Shown one piece after another: positions 33,810 to 46,235 of a DNA stretch of 64,000 nucleotides (the stretch's first letter is position 1; each line of letters opens with the position of its first letter). Both the position numbers and the translations under genes were made by a program. This stretch comes from Omphalotus guepiniiformis (Eukaryota > Basidiomycota > Agaricomycetes > Agaricales > Omphalotaceae): assembly GCA_028554645.1 (NCBI GenBank), contig JAQOOI010000007.1:124001-188000 (forward strand), given 5' to 3'. The notes beneath the pieces are model-generated. The model had not been told where the DNA came from and did not search any database. It worked only from the letters and a program-made list of their open reading frames with translations.

Positions 33810-35605
33810 CTTGCTGCTCTGCCTACTGACATGCTAGCTACTGCCCTTTTATAGATGCTCTTCTCAATATAGAGAGAGGGGTAAGGATTTAAAATGCATA
33901 GCTATTAAAGTTTATTTCAAGACATATACATTGTCTGAGTCATGACCACACAGCTTGTTCTTGAAAACCTGAACTGCATAGCAATTGTGATTGATGCTTG
34001 GGTTAATTTAAGGCAAATATCATCTGAGCCATATGACTTTTTTGACAGCTTTCCATTTGACAGATGAGCGCTGAGTGATTCTCTTATACTTTATTATGAT
34101 GGAAAATCAATTATCAATGAACTATTCAATTCTGCTTTATTCTAGCTATGTAGTGCCAGGTTTGAACTGAAGGCCTCTGACTCACATTGCAATTGAACTG
34201 TGTTAGGTTTCAGAAACATTTTTAGCAAAATGAGATCAATTTACGTTAATTATTAATATTGCCTTCATTCTCATTTTTGCACAGTAGTGCACAGTTGCAC
34301 TAAAAATGAGATATGCAAGAGTATATAAGTAGTTAAAAAAGAAAGAATAGCTTCCACATCTAAATACAGTTCAAACTTATCTAATCTGCTAAAATTTACC
34401 TTACTGATTCAAGAAAACCTGAAGCCATTAAACAGTATAGTATAGGTACTCTGAACTTCAAAGAAACCATTCAAATTTAGAGATACCATCTCACCACTTT
34501 TTGAGTTCAAAGAAATTGAACCCTTTGAATTCAGTGACCTTTCTCATTAACCTTACTCTCCTACTACCACTTATCTACATCTCTTAGTACTCAATTAGAA
34601 GTACTAAATACCTCTTCTCTACTTTTCTGAATATCTCTTTAGGGATACATCTGTCTGTAAAGACCTCTATATGTCTCCCTTCTGTGATATTGGGATTCAT
34701 TATTTCTTACAAGAGTATAATTGATTCCAAAGTTGATTCCATCTAACCAGTAAGTTCATTTCTAAGTTTAGTAAGGTAGGGCTCATGGACAATTTGCTCA
34801 TCACAGCCACTGTGACTATGTGTGACCCTCACCAAAAAATGACAGATTTTGTCATGTTTTTGACTGAATTCCCACGTCTTTGCAGAGGTATATCGTTAAT
34901 GGCACTCGCATCTAGTCAAATTCACAAAAAGTAATTCCAAGGAGTTGGTCTCATACTTTCAGACAACAAGTCCTTGGATTAAATTTTCTCAATTCTGATG
35001 AAATGAGAGTGCCATTCAATTTTTCTTGAAATTGTCACAGGATATCATGTGACGCGCGCGAATTGTCCATGAGCCCTACCTTATGTTGTTTCTAAATTCC
35101 TAGTTTTGAGTTTAGTTAAGATTTTAAGTCTCTTGATTCTGCTAGCCAAGTTTGTACTCTACCTGCTAGCTTTACATATTTACTTATCCTCACATAATCT
35201 GTGTGCAGGCAGTAGAAGTCAAGCCCTCTTTCCATCTAGGGATTACTAAGAATACTAATTAGTTTGACAATTGGCATTAATCTTTCTTTAACCTCAACAA
35301 AAGAATAATGTCATCTGTACCTGCAACATCTCATTTTCAGGTGAATAGAATGAACTTTGAAGTGTGTTGGTGCAATTGATGAGCACTTGGCCAGCAATCA
35401 ATCAGACTCTAGAACTGCCTAAGGTTGTTTCTTGTAAAGACTACAAATGGGCAGAAATAAAAAATATATTGTGAAGAAGACAGCCTTGATTGAATAAGAT
35501 TCAAAGCTTCAATTAACATAAGTATGAATCAGAAAACTTTTGTACTTTTGTATTCCCACAGGCAGACTGAGAGTCACTATCTTCCATACAAGGCCTTGAT
35601 GTTTA
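33810..35605. other. AT-rich spacer holding a MITE
   Basis: No gene. It is rich in A+T, with long runs lacking any open frame. A 308-bp inverted-repeat element sits at 34774-35081. Confidence 0.5.
34774..35081. mobile_element. MITE with TA duplication, AGGTAGGGCTCATGG ends
   Basis: A 308-bp element bordered by TA on both sides (34772-34773 and 35082-35083). Its ends are inverted repeats: AGGTAGGGCTCATGGACAAT on the left and the exact reverse complement on the right, about 21 bp. It contains a second, inner inverted pair (AATGGCACTC / GAGTGCCATT) and no long open frame. TA duplication and size fit a non-autonomous Tc1/mariner-like element. Confidence 0.82.
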
Positions 35606-37336
35606 TCATACTGTAGGCTCCAACTTGAATGAATCTCTGGTGTTTTCTGGAGACTGTATCTGACTCAAAGTCATTTGATGCAGAGTTGAGTTTCTTGCTC
35701 TGAAAACCAGTTTTGACAGCTGCTCAGAAGATTCAGCTGTGAGCCCTAGTGCCACTCGGACAATAATCAGTGAAAAAACAATTCCCTTCATTGATATTAG
35801 AGCATATTCGAACCAATGCAACACCGGTGATATAACATTTAAATGGACTCATAATGATTCATTAGTGCACGGAAAATTATCATTGGAGCTCATTGGTTTC
35901 AATATACACAATTAGTATTAGTACTTCAAGTTCACATATCTACAAGTTTAGCATCAAGTGAGACAATTTCGCACTGCAGAAACCAGGTTGACGGTCGCAG
36001 AGGGTATAGACCACTATACACAAGCTGGCTGTGGAGATAAATCAGGAGGCAACGGTAGGACGAAAGGGAGAATACCAAGTCAACACTATTGCTTTTGATT
36101 ATTCGTGTTCACTTGCAAGATGTATTATCTATTGTACGACCCATGATGAACATATTTCACACAAATCTGAATTTTGCAATGATTATACTTTATGGTCTTA
36201 CATTGGTTCGAATATGCTCTATTAGTGAGATAATATGCTAGACATTGGAGAAGAATGACTCACAATGATTTGTGTTATCTGAAAAGACATTGATTAGTAT
36301 TAGTTTCTTTAGTATATAATAATTAACAACTCACAGCATCTAGTAAGATAGCAGCAGAAGGACTTCTACTAGCAAAAAAGCCCAGGTATACAGCCAGGGT
36401 AACTGTAAATATAGTTGCTGATTCAATCACAATGATTGCAAAAAAGATGGTTGGTGTTCTATAGTTTATTTCAGATCCCATGTGAGCTCTATAATGAATC
36501 CACCAAATTCTAGATGCAAGAAGAACTGAAATCAAGTTCTTTCATCAGCAATGTGGAAACAATACCTTGAAAGTGCTAACCTGTAGAGCCCACATTTGTT
36601 GCAAGAGTGAAGGCAAGGTAGACCATTACTTCTGCCTGTAAACCTGAAGCAAGAAAATTCTCCTGTTGAGGGTGTTGTGAAAGCTGCACAAGAAACTTGA
36701 TCCCAGTAACTATTTTATGTGATCAGAATACTGCCTAGTGATAAGGTGTGCACTACTTACCCAAACTTCCACTGAGACAAAGATACAAGGGAGCCATGGC
36801 CCAGAGGTTTCCAACCCAAACAACATAAACCCGATACAGCTATATGCAATGCATTGACAAATAAAATATAGATTTTGTTGGCTAAAGATCATTACTTACT
36901 GCAAAGGCAGATCCAAGACTATCTTGTATATAGACCAGACTTGTGAGAGTCACGGACAGGGTGGTATTTCCATTGTCATTATATGTGAAGCCAGAAGTTT
37001 GAAGTGTTATTTTGAAGTTGAAAATGAGATGCTAAGAATTCAATATTTCAAAAAGTATTTCTGGCATTTCATTTGGCAAAGATATTCACATACCAGTGTG
37101 GCACAAAGTAACATGAGGATACTAACAATGAAAATCATTTTGGAGCTTCTGTTACTAATGGTTTGCTGCTTTTGATGTTGGATGACTATTGATATGACAT
37201 TCAAAACACAGAAGACACCTGCAATCATGAAGTGAATGATTTGATGGAAAAGAAGAAAAAAAACTTGACGGATACCATATAGAATTGACTCGACAAATAT
37301 ACTTATTAGGCTATAACCGGAGGATGTTAGTACCAT
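35606..37336 (-). CDS. Fungal multi-pass membrane protein, copy C
   Basis: ATG 37336 gives MVLTSSGYSLISIFVESILYG, then after an intron VFCVLNVISIVIQHQKQQ and SSKMIFIVSILMLLCATLV. Later exons include LASRIWWIHYRAHMGSEINY, PTIFFAIIVIESATIFTVTL and MKGIVFSLIIVRVALGLTAE, with a short polar tail stopping at 35606. About seven hydrophobic helices are expected, as in copies A and B. Copy C is clearly the sister of copy B (same strand, 3.2 kb apart, same AT-rich composition) and has no visible disruption. Role unknown. Confidence 0.65.
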
Positions 37337-38134
37337 CTTGCTGCTCTGACGGGTGACACTGTAGCTACTTCCCTTTTATAAATGTCCGAAATCTAATGAG
37401 TTATCAAGATTCAAGAATGCAGTGTACACGTTTCTGAATGAAAAAATCCCGGGTTATGTTTGTCCAGTCATACAGTTCTTCGACTTCTATATGTTCTATA
37501 TGTATTATTCTAAGTTTGTGCTAGTATGTGAGTATCGGAATCAATACACTGCATTAGATTGATTGAGATTGAGCTTGGCTTAATTTGCGGCAAATCTTCA
37601 AGTTCTTTGAACTAGAACAATCTGGTAAGTCGAAGTACATAGTATCAAACACTCAGCAAACATATAGCTGAACATGACTATGATCTGAATATACAGATAT
37701 ATGATCATATATCCTGGAAGGTAAGAATTCGAGCTCCAGATTGCTTTTTTACTGTACTTTGTCCACTTTCAAATGAATCAAAGTAGCCCGAGGATCAGCA
37801 GACAAGCACAAAGTACGTGATATGTCAGATGCAGAATCTAGATAACCGTCTCACAAACCGGAACTTCGCGCTTGGACCCATGCTGGAGGTATACTTCCTT
37901 CCTTCCGAGCGAAACGCAGCTCCGCATGTTTCTGTTTAGGGACGATTCGGTAACACGCTTCCTTCCTTCCTTCCTTCTGGGTTTGATTGGTGTATGTAGA
38001 ACATATTACTGTATTCATTTTCACGGAAGTACGGGTGTTATCCAAAAGACACAGGAAAGTATTTCGAGAAACCTAACAAAAACCTTATCCAGTCAAAGAA
38101 TCAAATGTGACCAGATTCGGAATCAAAGTGAAGA
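37337..38134. other. Spacer at the right end of the AT-rich block
   Basis: About 0.8 kb, no supported gene. It includes short CTTC-type tandem repeats at about 37895-37980. Confidence 0.35.
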
Positions 38135-39485
38135 TTAGGCACTCGCAGGAGCACCATCCAAGGGACTACCTGGAGCAGATGTCGCAGTAGGCACGGCAAT
38201 CGTTCCCCAGGGCTGAACTCCATCTGCGCCTTCCTGAATCGCATTCGGCCAGGTCGAATCATCAAAGCTAGTCAATTGGAATCCAGCTGGCGTACCCCGG
38301 TTAAACTTCCAACTCGAATCTGTGCTAAAGAGCGTGGTCGAAGTGCAATTGCTGACACAGGAGAAAGTAGGATTGCTCGACGTAACCTCAAACGAAGCAA
38401 GCACTCCAGCAGGATTCACGACATCGAGAGTGTTCACCGCGTAAATCGCAATGACGACTGTGGGCCCTTGGACGTTGGTAATGGTGTAACGTTGCGCGAT
38501 TGTGAAGTCTGTACCTGTACCAACAAACACGCCGTTCACATATAGCGAGTACGAATTGTCAACGGTGATGATGGCGGTGACGGACGCAGTGGTGTACCCT
38601 GAAGGAAGGGAGATTGTCTTACGGAATGCACGTGCGCCGGGTGGAGCGTTACCGCTGGTCCCTGCACTCAATTCATCAGTCCAGATCCACGCTGCGTCGC
38701 TGAAGCTGATAGCATTTTCACCCGCGATGGGAACGTTACCCCAAGGTGCGGTAGGGAACAACCCTTGGGCAATAGCAGCGGGCCACGTGTTGTCGTCAAA
38801 GGAAAGTTGCTCGAATCCACCGGGGATACCACCCGGGTTCGCACGCCAAGTAGTATCGGAGACGATGTTCGTCGTAGTTCCGTCAGTGTATGTGATCTGT
38901 GCGGCAAAGAGGAGCCCTGCAGGCCCGCCGATGTTGGTGACGTTCACTGCGAAGACATTAAGGCACGACTGCAACTTTACGCAGTACGTTCCAGCACCGA
39001 AACCGGGGAGGTTATTCTCGGCAATTTGGTTTCCGTTGACGAAGAGTACACCTGCGTTGTCGGTTGAGAACATGATGGTCGCGTACTCAGGCGTTTTGCC
39101 TTCCGGAGCAACGAAAGTTTTACGGAGGGCACGCGAGCCGAGAGGTGCATTACCGCGGGGAGTTGTGACCTCGTTGGTGTAGATCCATTCAGAACTGGAG
39201 AAGTCGAGGGCAGAGGCAGCTCGCGCAACTAGATCGCGCGTTGCGTATGGGTATGGGCTGGGGCACACGGTATCTGTGGTGTCGCTAGCCCGAGTAAGCA
39301 CTAGTAAAACCAAATGAGTATAAGTATGATGAGCAGAACGTCGACTCGACTGACCGGAAGAAGACGCAAGTGCCGTAGGGGCAAAGGCTGTCAGAAGTAC
39401 GCCGAAAGCTTTAGAAGGATAACTTGTCAGAGGTAGAATAAAGGCAGGGCTATCGAGGCAATTCACCTGCAAGTCGCTTGAACAT
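38135..39485 (-). CDS. Secreted protein with two beta-sandwich (galactose-binding-like) domains
   Basis: I place the start at ATG 39485 rather than further upstream. Exon 1 (MFKRLA) joins over an intron (GTGAAT...CTAAAG, about 39410-39466) to AFGVLLTAFAPTALASSSG, which together form a clean signal peptide. A second intron (GTCAGT...ACTAG) leads to the mature part. The protein then has two similar modules of about 150 residues: one starts SSEWIYTNEVTTPRGNAP, the other DAAWIWTDELSAGTSGNAPP. Each contains ALRKTFVAPEG or AFRKTISLPSG, a V-N-G turn (LFVNGNQIA; LYVNGVFVG) and W-x-x-x-x-GxP-x-GF followed by SFDD-TWP. Such modules often bind carbohydrate; no catalytic residues are evident. The gene ends at 38135 after a Pro/Ala/Ser-rich tail. 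Confidence 0.65.
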
Positions 39486-40732
39486 GTCTTTGAAGGAGCG
39501 AAAACTTTTGGAATGGAGATTTGTGTGTTGGTATTCCCTGCCCTTATACCCAATCTCGAGGACGGTAAACGTTTGACGCCTTGCAACAAATAACCTATTA
39601 CATCTGTGCCGAAGAGAAGGAGAAGAACGACAACCGGTATGGAAAACATAGCATCCATTGAGTCTTAAACTCTCAAAATGACTAGTAAACGCGAACCGTC
39701 ATACAATCTTCAGGCTAGAGCACAGATGTTGTACCACGGGACACAGTGAACAGACCCCCGGTGAACACGATCGAAGCAATGTCATTGGAGCCGCTAATCA
39801 AGATGTATGGAATGATGGAACTTCAAAGTGTTGAAATAGAGGGCGCGCTAATTGTAGCAGTATTCACTAATGGATCCTAACATAAGTTCAGAAGGCGGAG
39901 AGTTCAAGACGTCTGCTACATACCTATACACATACAGCTCTTCCTCTTCGACATCTCATTCTTTCCTTCTATATTAGCGCTTTTCGGAGTTTGGGCATAT
40001 CAACGTCCAATTCTCTTGAGTTGAAGTGATGTTGTCGGATTTCAGCTTCCATGCTACTTGCTTGCATCGAATACAGTTTACACTGTACACCTGCTGTATA
40101 AGACATGTAAGACCTAAAGGTACTGATGTTTTTCAAGGAAAAAAGCGATGGGTACCAGTGCCGCTAACCACGAAAGCGAAGAACAAGCGCCAATGCTCGC
40201 AGCCCTAAACAGTTATTGCCTCGGTCTTGCTTCCATTCGAGTTGTCAGATCTCTCCAAAGTTTCAAGTCAAAACAAACACATATCCTGACATGAACATCG
40301 CCATTCGAAGGCTATTATTGCATTTGACATCGTCAGAATATCGAGTTAACGAGTTAGTTTTCGATTCCATACAGGATGTCGTTCAGGGAAGGGATGAAGC
40401 TCGTAACCCACGTGGCTATATCGACTTCGTAAATTGTCGAGATGTTTATTCCAAGTTCCACGAACATGTCAATTTCTCGGCAGACGAAACCATTTCATTT
40501 TCATACTCATACTTCCGTGGTTCTTGGTACTCACATATCTACACGACAAACATAAAACAGATTACAGCATTTAAAGACAACACTATTGAACAAAAAGTAC
40601 AAATGCAGGGGAGCAGAAAGTCCATTAAGGGTCTCGGACCAAGTATTCATATTCAGAGCAAGTTCTCAAAGTCTCAGTAGCAGCAAGCATCATTCAATCC
40701 ATAACAGCAAAGCATCACCCAATCCACGGCGT
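39486..40732. other. Spacer with one weak open frame
   Basis: A plus-strand frame of 130 residues at 40291-40680 (MNIAIRRLLLHLTSSEYRV...) has no recognised motif and no flanking exons that I can join. The remainder shows nothing, apart from promoter sequence for the gene to the left. Confidence 0.25.
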
Positions 40733-43700
40733 TCACGAGATAATACTCAAGTAAGCAAGAACATCGAGAGAACCAAAAAGTTTTAAACTCACCGAGAAAT
40801 ACATCGTCTTACTCAAATTGTTGTGCACCTTCTTGAATTCACTACGATACGCCTGGAGCCTACCTTCGTCCAAGCTCTTATGCGTCTGCGACTCAGACGA
40901 CATCAACGCTTCGTTCGATGGATCGTAGTGGTTCCTCGCCCGAGAACAAACGATGTCCGCATCTTTACACGCTGGGTGAGCAAGAAACGCGACGGAGAAA
41001 AAGACAGATGATGAAGGGAATACGTACAGTAAACCGGGGCCGGAATCGAGACGGAACGAGTCGAGCGAGCATAAACATGACAAAGCGCAAACGAAAGCGC
41101 TTGTATCGCATCCGGCCTGTGCAAAGATGACAGGTGAGAAGTCAAGACTTTTGTCATGAAAGAACTTGGATCCTTACGAGAATTTGTTATCCTGTAAAAA
41201 AGTGAAGTTAAAGAAGGCATATTAGAGATCCCAAGTCAGAACGCATGCAATGGACTTGAGCACTTACATCATAAAGAACCTAAAGGCGTTCACGAATTGA
41301 GAACTGTACCATAGAAGCGAAGCACTGAATCCATACTCACCGAATAATGGGACGATCTACTCGTACCCAGCAGACCTCCATGACTCTGGAGGTAAAAGTC
41401 GAACTCGGTAGGATGCGCCACGACTGTGTCAACAACAGTCCCAGCAGGACAGTTTCCTGACTTGTCTTCGTCACTCGGATCTTGAGGGAAGAACCTACAG
41501 ATATGTTAGTCACCACATTAGAAGCGCATATAATTCAGGTTCGAAACCTACCGCATGTGATGTCTCTTTCCAACAATGATGACAGTGATCTTGGGCGAAA
41601 TACCAAGCTCCTTGCATGCATCTATGATGTCGACAGTGATGAGACTAATGCGCTGGTACGAACTTCAAGTTGAAGCACGTACTCCTCAGCGAAGGCAATT
41701 CTATAAGGAGGACCGTTCAGCCCATGATTGCCTGACTTCGAGGACAAACACATACCTTGATCAAGCACCTGCTTGAACTGTCCCTCCGAAACACCATCTA
41801 AGAATAAAAACAACAACTCAACAACAATATCAGATGTCATATATCCTTAACCCTCATCTCGATAAAAGATAATGCGTTCCGGTTTGTCACTCGCCCTCCT
41901 CTCAACCTTACTTAGATGTTCCCTGAACTCTTTGATGATTGTCTGGAATAGCACATGTCAATCATCCTTTCACAACATCAACGATGAACAAAATCAACAC
42001 AGACCTTAGCCATCTCCTTAAAATCTTCATCATCAATCATCTCCTGCCCAGAAGTCTGGGCTCTACTCGTGGCAATGTACTTCGCCATGTCTGAATCAAT
42101 GTTCCCAACGAGGGCCGTGTACGACGGACGACCCTCCGAACCAGGCGCGGGATGGATAACATCCGCTCCTGCAGAACACGAACACACGACGCGTGAGCAA
42201 GTACAACTTCACGATTGCAAAACAACTGCTTACCCATGATGATTGTCGGCTTCTTAGGATCAGAGAACCCGGTAAGTGAATTAGGTTCCGGAATGACGTT
42301 GATACCTCCGAGTTTGACATTGAGCCTAAGTAATAGAAACCGGATTGCGTTGAGAAGACGCAAAACAAGGGTAAGAGGGAAGGATGAGTCGAAACTCACT
42401 TTAGAGCTACGTTAGCCCAATATTGAGACGATGCGTTCGTACTCTTGATTGATTTGACGCATTGCGTTGCTACGCCCTTGACACAATCGCCAAAGCTAAT
42501 AGCGTAGTATTAGAAAACACTGGTAGGGCTGAAAGGATTCACTTACTGTTTCACGCTGGTATAAATGTCGTTCCCCGTCTCAGGAAGGACGACGATAAAG
42601 AGTCGCGGTCCTATCTTCGTCTTCGTCCACACTTCATTACCAAACAACGAAAGATCCTGCGATAGAAAAAACATGAACATAAATAACACGAGTCAGAAAA
42701 TGTGATCGACATACGTTGACGACATTCCCTTGCCCATTTAAGTACCTCGATAGAGGTTTTTTATTATCTACTATCATACCTATTCGAAGTTGATTGAATC
42801 GTAAGAACCTCTTAATCGTTCAACGCTCGCACTGACTAAGACTCACCAGCAGTCTCACAGGCAGTGATGACTCCTTTAATCAAATTGTCAACCGTCGCTT
42901 TGTTGAACCTATCCTCTCGCTCGTACACCGCAACGCACCATTGGGTGATGCGGATGGGCCGGAAAAACTTCCGTTCAACCCTATGTACATATTCGTTAAC
43001 ATCCAGCAAAAAAAACACAAATGATACACTTACATGTTCCAAGCACCGTTCTTCGGGACCTGATGAATCAAATCAGTACAAATTGATCCAACCCGGATTG
43101 AAAAATGATATATACCACAGTGCTTCCTTTTCCGTATTTAAGTACAGGAGTCCTCAGGACCCTAGCCTCCACAAGAAGAGGCCCGGCGGTGTTCACGTTC
43201 ATACCGAACTCTCGAACATAATCTGACTGGCCATAAGCCAAGGTCTTTACGAAAAAGTAGCATCAGCTCCGAATCGCAATGTGTATCACGCCAAACTCAC
43301 ATTCTGAACCCCATCAACGATACGCGCCAATCTTTCACGAGGGCGCTTCGTAGCAAACTTGACAACATCGCTTGTTTTCTCAGGTGGAACCTGTTTGCGA
43401 ACGATTTGACCCGGAACGACCTCGCAAAGCTCTAGAGGGATTAAAGCCCCACTGGCGACCTAAAGAAAAGCTCCTCTTAAGACACACAAGTATGACAGAA
43501 AATAGGCAGCAGCCGCACCTCGATGCAAAAGAGATTCGGAAACCTCAACGGCCTATTACGTGTGGTTTTGAAATAATCAGCGACGGTCATAGATGCACCA
43601 TCCCGAAGAGTGAATGTAAGCTCATTCGCACCCGCCGAGCTAAGTTTCTTGATAATCCGTACCGGACCGACTTCTCCCGCGATCGTGGGTGTAACCCTCA

Positions 43701-45027
43701 CTTTCACATTCGAGAGGAAACGGGAGAGGGAGAGACGAATGCGATCTGGCATATTAGATGCACGCGTCAAGAATGTCGAAGGCTGGTCAATAGGTTTACG
43801 AAGAAATTCGAGGCAAAGATTTGTAAGGGGACCACTCCGGTACATCAAGGCAGTTGAGGTATCAACGTTGATTAACATTCGTCCGATACCTGGACGAACT
43901 GATTGAAACAAGCCAGGCCATAATTCGAGGCCGAGCCCGATCGGTTGAGATCCAGCGCTGGTGAAGAAGGAGCGTACGTTGAAGGTGTACCGCGAGAATG
44001 GATCCATACGGATAACCACGTTCAACGCCTGTACGACTTTGATTGAATTACATTGCGAGGGGACGATAAACGAAGATACTCACCGTGATCGCAGTTAGAA
44101 CTGCATTGTCATGGGATTGATCTCCGCGAACGAACCGTTCCAAAACTCTGAAAAAAAGTTACTTATGAATGTTGTACAGAAGTTGAATGAAACTTACTCT
44201 GCATTGATCTCCGCGACTTTCGTCAGTTTGATTTTGTATACCTTGGGTACACGAGTGGCACCCCCCGGTACAGGGAGGCTCACGTCAAACTGTAACATGG
44301 AAAAACGTCAGAAGGAACAAAAGTGGTGAAAGATGTGAGAACCGACCTGGTTCGTGGAATTCGGGCCAAGGTTAAGCTCAAAAGCTGCGAACATGTTCTT
44401 CCGTCCGTCGTAAACGGCCGGTTGAGTGAACACGGAGGGATTCTGCTGCTGAAGCTGCCGAATAAGCGCCATAGTTAACGCCATCGGGAGCGTTTGCTCA
44501 GACGGGGTCATCACTGAAAGACCCTTTGTCAGTGGCACCTCGCTGACAGGATGTAAAATACTCACCAACTGCAATCATGATTTGATAGATTCATCAGACA
44601 AAACGAAATAATAAGAAAGGAGAGATACACTCACCATCATAATGTCGAATAATCGTCTGAGGAATCGACGTTTCAAACGCGTTCACCATGACCTTAATGA
44701 CTCTGCCCGCCGTGCCATACGCGGGCCTCTTGACTCCAATAGTAGTGATGTGGTCTATCAAAAAGGTATAAGACAAAAAAAGACGCGAGTACGCGATAAA
44801 ATACCTGCTGCCGTTGGTAAAACGCGTTGCGCCGCGGTGTCAAGTGAGCCGACTTGGCCAACGATAGGTGGCCCACCACCACCAACTTGTCCACCACCTC
44901 TTCCACCACCAAAGCCTCGATTTCCACCACCGCCACCAAAACCTCGCGCACTTCCCCTCCCGCCTCTATCACCTCCGCCTCTACCGCGAGCGCCCCGTCC
45001 GCCCCGATCGCCTCTATAGCCGGACAT
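40733..45027 (-). CDS. AGO: Argonaute, RNA-silencing slicer
   Basis: Binds small RNAs and cleaves matching transcripts. ATG 45027 starts an RGG-rich N-terminus (MSGYRGDRGGRGARGRGGGD), then TIGVKRPAYGTAGRVIKVMV of the N domain. PAZ-region blocks include FATKRPRERLARIVDGVQN and AWNM. The Mid/PIWI part has NVALKLNVKLGGIN, PTIIMGADVIHPAPGSEGRP (first catalytic Asp), FYRDE joined to DGVSEGQFKQVLDQ (the second Asp context, with two extra residues at the splice), PTEFDFYLQSHGGLLGTSR, and the C-terminal ARSTRSVSIPAPVYYADIVC followed by RARNHYDP. The end is LSKTMYFS, after which either a GTGAGT donor or read-through to a stop at 40733 applies. More than fifteen short introns are needed. All four catalytic positions appear present. 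Confidence 0.88.
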
Positions 45028-45596
45028 TTGAAGTTTCTTGTAAGCAAGTAATTAACGAGTTGAGTTGAGATAACTCGAGCTTGAGGGAAATAACAAAGAA
45101 AGAAGAGGGCTTGAAAGAAAGAAGACGAGGAGCACGCGGCAAAATGGCATTTATGCTTTTTGATCGATTGCTGCTTACATCATACATGAAGCTACTGACT
45201 TTCAACTGCGACGGACTCCGATGCATTTCTTCCGCAAGCCGACGGGTAGCCGAAATCTTATTCCACTCTTCTGTCTTGCGAACAGGGAGCAAATGTGGAC
45301 TTACCAGCCTAAAGGAACCGTGTCAATTCGTACGTATGGAAATATGTTTCAATCCTGACGCGCTTTCCCTCCACACACGGAGTCAAATGAGGCGTGTACT
45401 GACGCGTGTCACTGGGTCGCGTTGAATTTGAATCCGGGCACCCCGAGACATGCGCTTAAAAAGGCGAATATATATAAAAGTACACAATTTACCGCGTAGA
45501 CACGCAAAATGGATTTTGCTGCTCAGCGCGAAGGGCAGAAAGTGACCCACTGCTTAGATTCGTGATCAGTGGGCATTCTTTGCCCTGTCTACACAA
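45028..45596. other. Argonaute promoter and tRNA 5' flank
   Basis: No gene. A TATA-like run (AATATATATAAAAG, 45467-45480) lies about 120 bp before the tRNA. Confidence 0.4.
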
Positions 45597-45667
45597 GCAT
45601 TAATGGGGTAGTGGTAACCTGGGTCGTTGCCATCGACCCGCCGGGGGTTCGATTCCCTCTTAATGCA
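45597..45667 (+). tRNA. tRNA-Gly (anticodon GCC)
   Basis: 71 nt. The acceptor GCATTAA pairs perfectly with TTAATGC, with A as discriminator. The D arm reads GGGT-AGTGGTA-ACCT. The anticodon stem GGTCG/CGACC encloses TTGCCAT, giving anticodon GCC. The T arm is GGGGG-TTCGATT-CCCTC. A-box TGGGGTAGTGG and B-box GGTTCGATTCC are present. No intron. Confidence 0.95.
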
Positions 45668-46007
45668 TGTCGAATTCTGTCCTTTTTGTCCATTCAATCA
45701 AGTGCGGTACGTATCGTAGTGTATTGATGTCAATGTCAAGTTGAGACTCGAGGTAACTCCAATCTCAACAGCCATGATATTTACTGGAGCTTCCATTCCG
45801 CCACTAGGAGCAATACCCACAGAGAAGTGCCTTACTTACTTTACCTCTCAATTGACTTGATCATAGAGTCGGTGAAGGTCAAGTCAAAGATCTGCCCAGG
45901 AAACCTGATTACATTATACTACTCTCCGAGCAGCTGCATCGCGGTGACTCGTGAACCAAAGTCCAGTAAAGAATGTATATCTTGAGAACATATACCGCCT
46001 CCTTCAT
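45668..46007. other. Spacer between tRNA and first small secreted protein gene
   Basis: No gene seen. Confidence 0.4.
45683..45687 (+). terminator. RNA polymerase III T-run terminator
   Basis: TTTTT 15 bases after the end of the tRNA-Gly. Confidence 0.7.
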
Positions 46008-46235
46008 TCAACTCAACTCATGCTCCAAACTGACAATACAGATTATATCTGTACAGTCTCTCCCGGAAAGTTCTTCGCGGTCTCCAACAGCGGGGGTTCG
46101 TCTATGAAAGGGCAAGGCGGACTCATGAGGTATAGTCTTATCGAGAAATGTAGTAGCTTGAGCCTACCGGTATCGCGCCGGTGCGGCGAGGACACTCGAA
46201 GCAAAAAGTAGTGTGATTATGGTGTTAACTCGCAT
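46008..46235 (-). CDS. Small secreted protein with R-[DE]-C-x-D-x-x-C motif, member 1
   Basis: 53 residues in two exons. Exon 1 (46168-46235) begins at ATG 46235 with a signal peptide MRVNTIITLLFASSVLAAPA. A GTAGGC...CATAG intron splits an Arg codon (phase 2). Exon 2 (46008-46101) gives RTPAVGDREELS and ends GRDCTDIICIVSLEHELS, TGA. The two cysteines four residues apart could form a disulphide loop or pair with another chain. Frame, splice sites and motif all match member 3 (48632-48870), and less closely member 2. No known domain; role unknown. Confidence 0.78.

Noticed and set aside
38502..39182. Long plus-strand frame opposite the two-domain secreted protein
   Set aside because: Antisense shadow of a well-supported minus-strand gene.
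39486..39658. Upstream start (MDAMFSIPVVV) for the two-domain secreted protein
   Set aside because: The spliced start at 39485 gives a standard signal peptide directly before the mature domain; the longer reading puts a poor linker between two hydrophobic parts.
43372..43906. Plus-strand frames within the Argonaute gene
   Set aside because: They lie opposite conserved Argonaute exons; no independent motif.
44642..45068. Pro-rich and Thr-rich plus-strand frames
   Set aside because: Antisense to the Argonaute RGG repeats.
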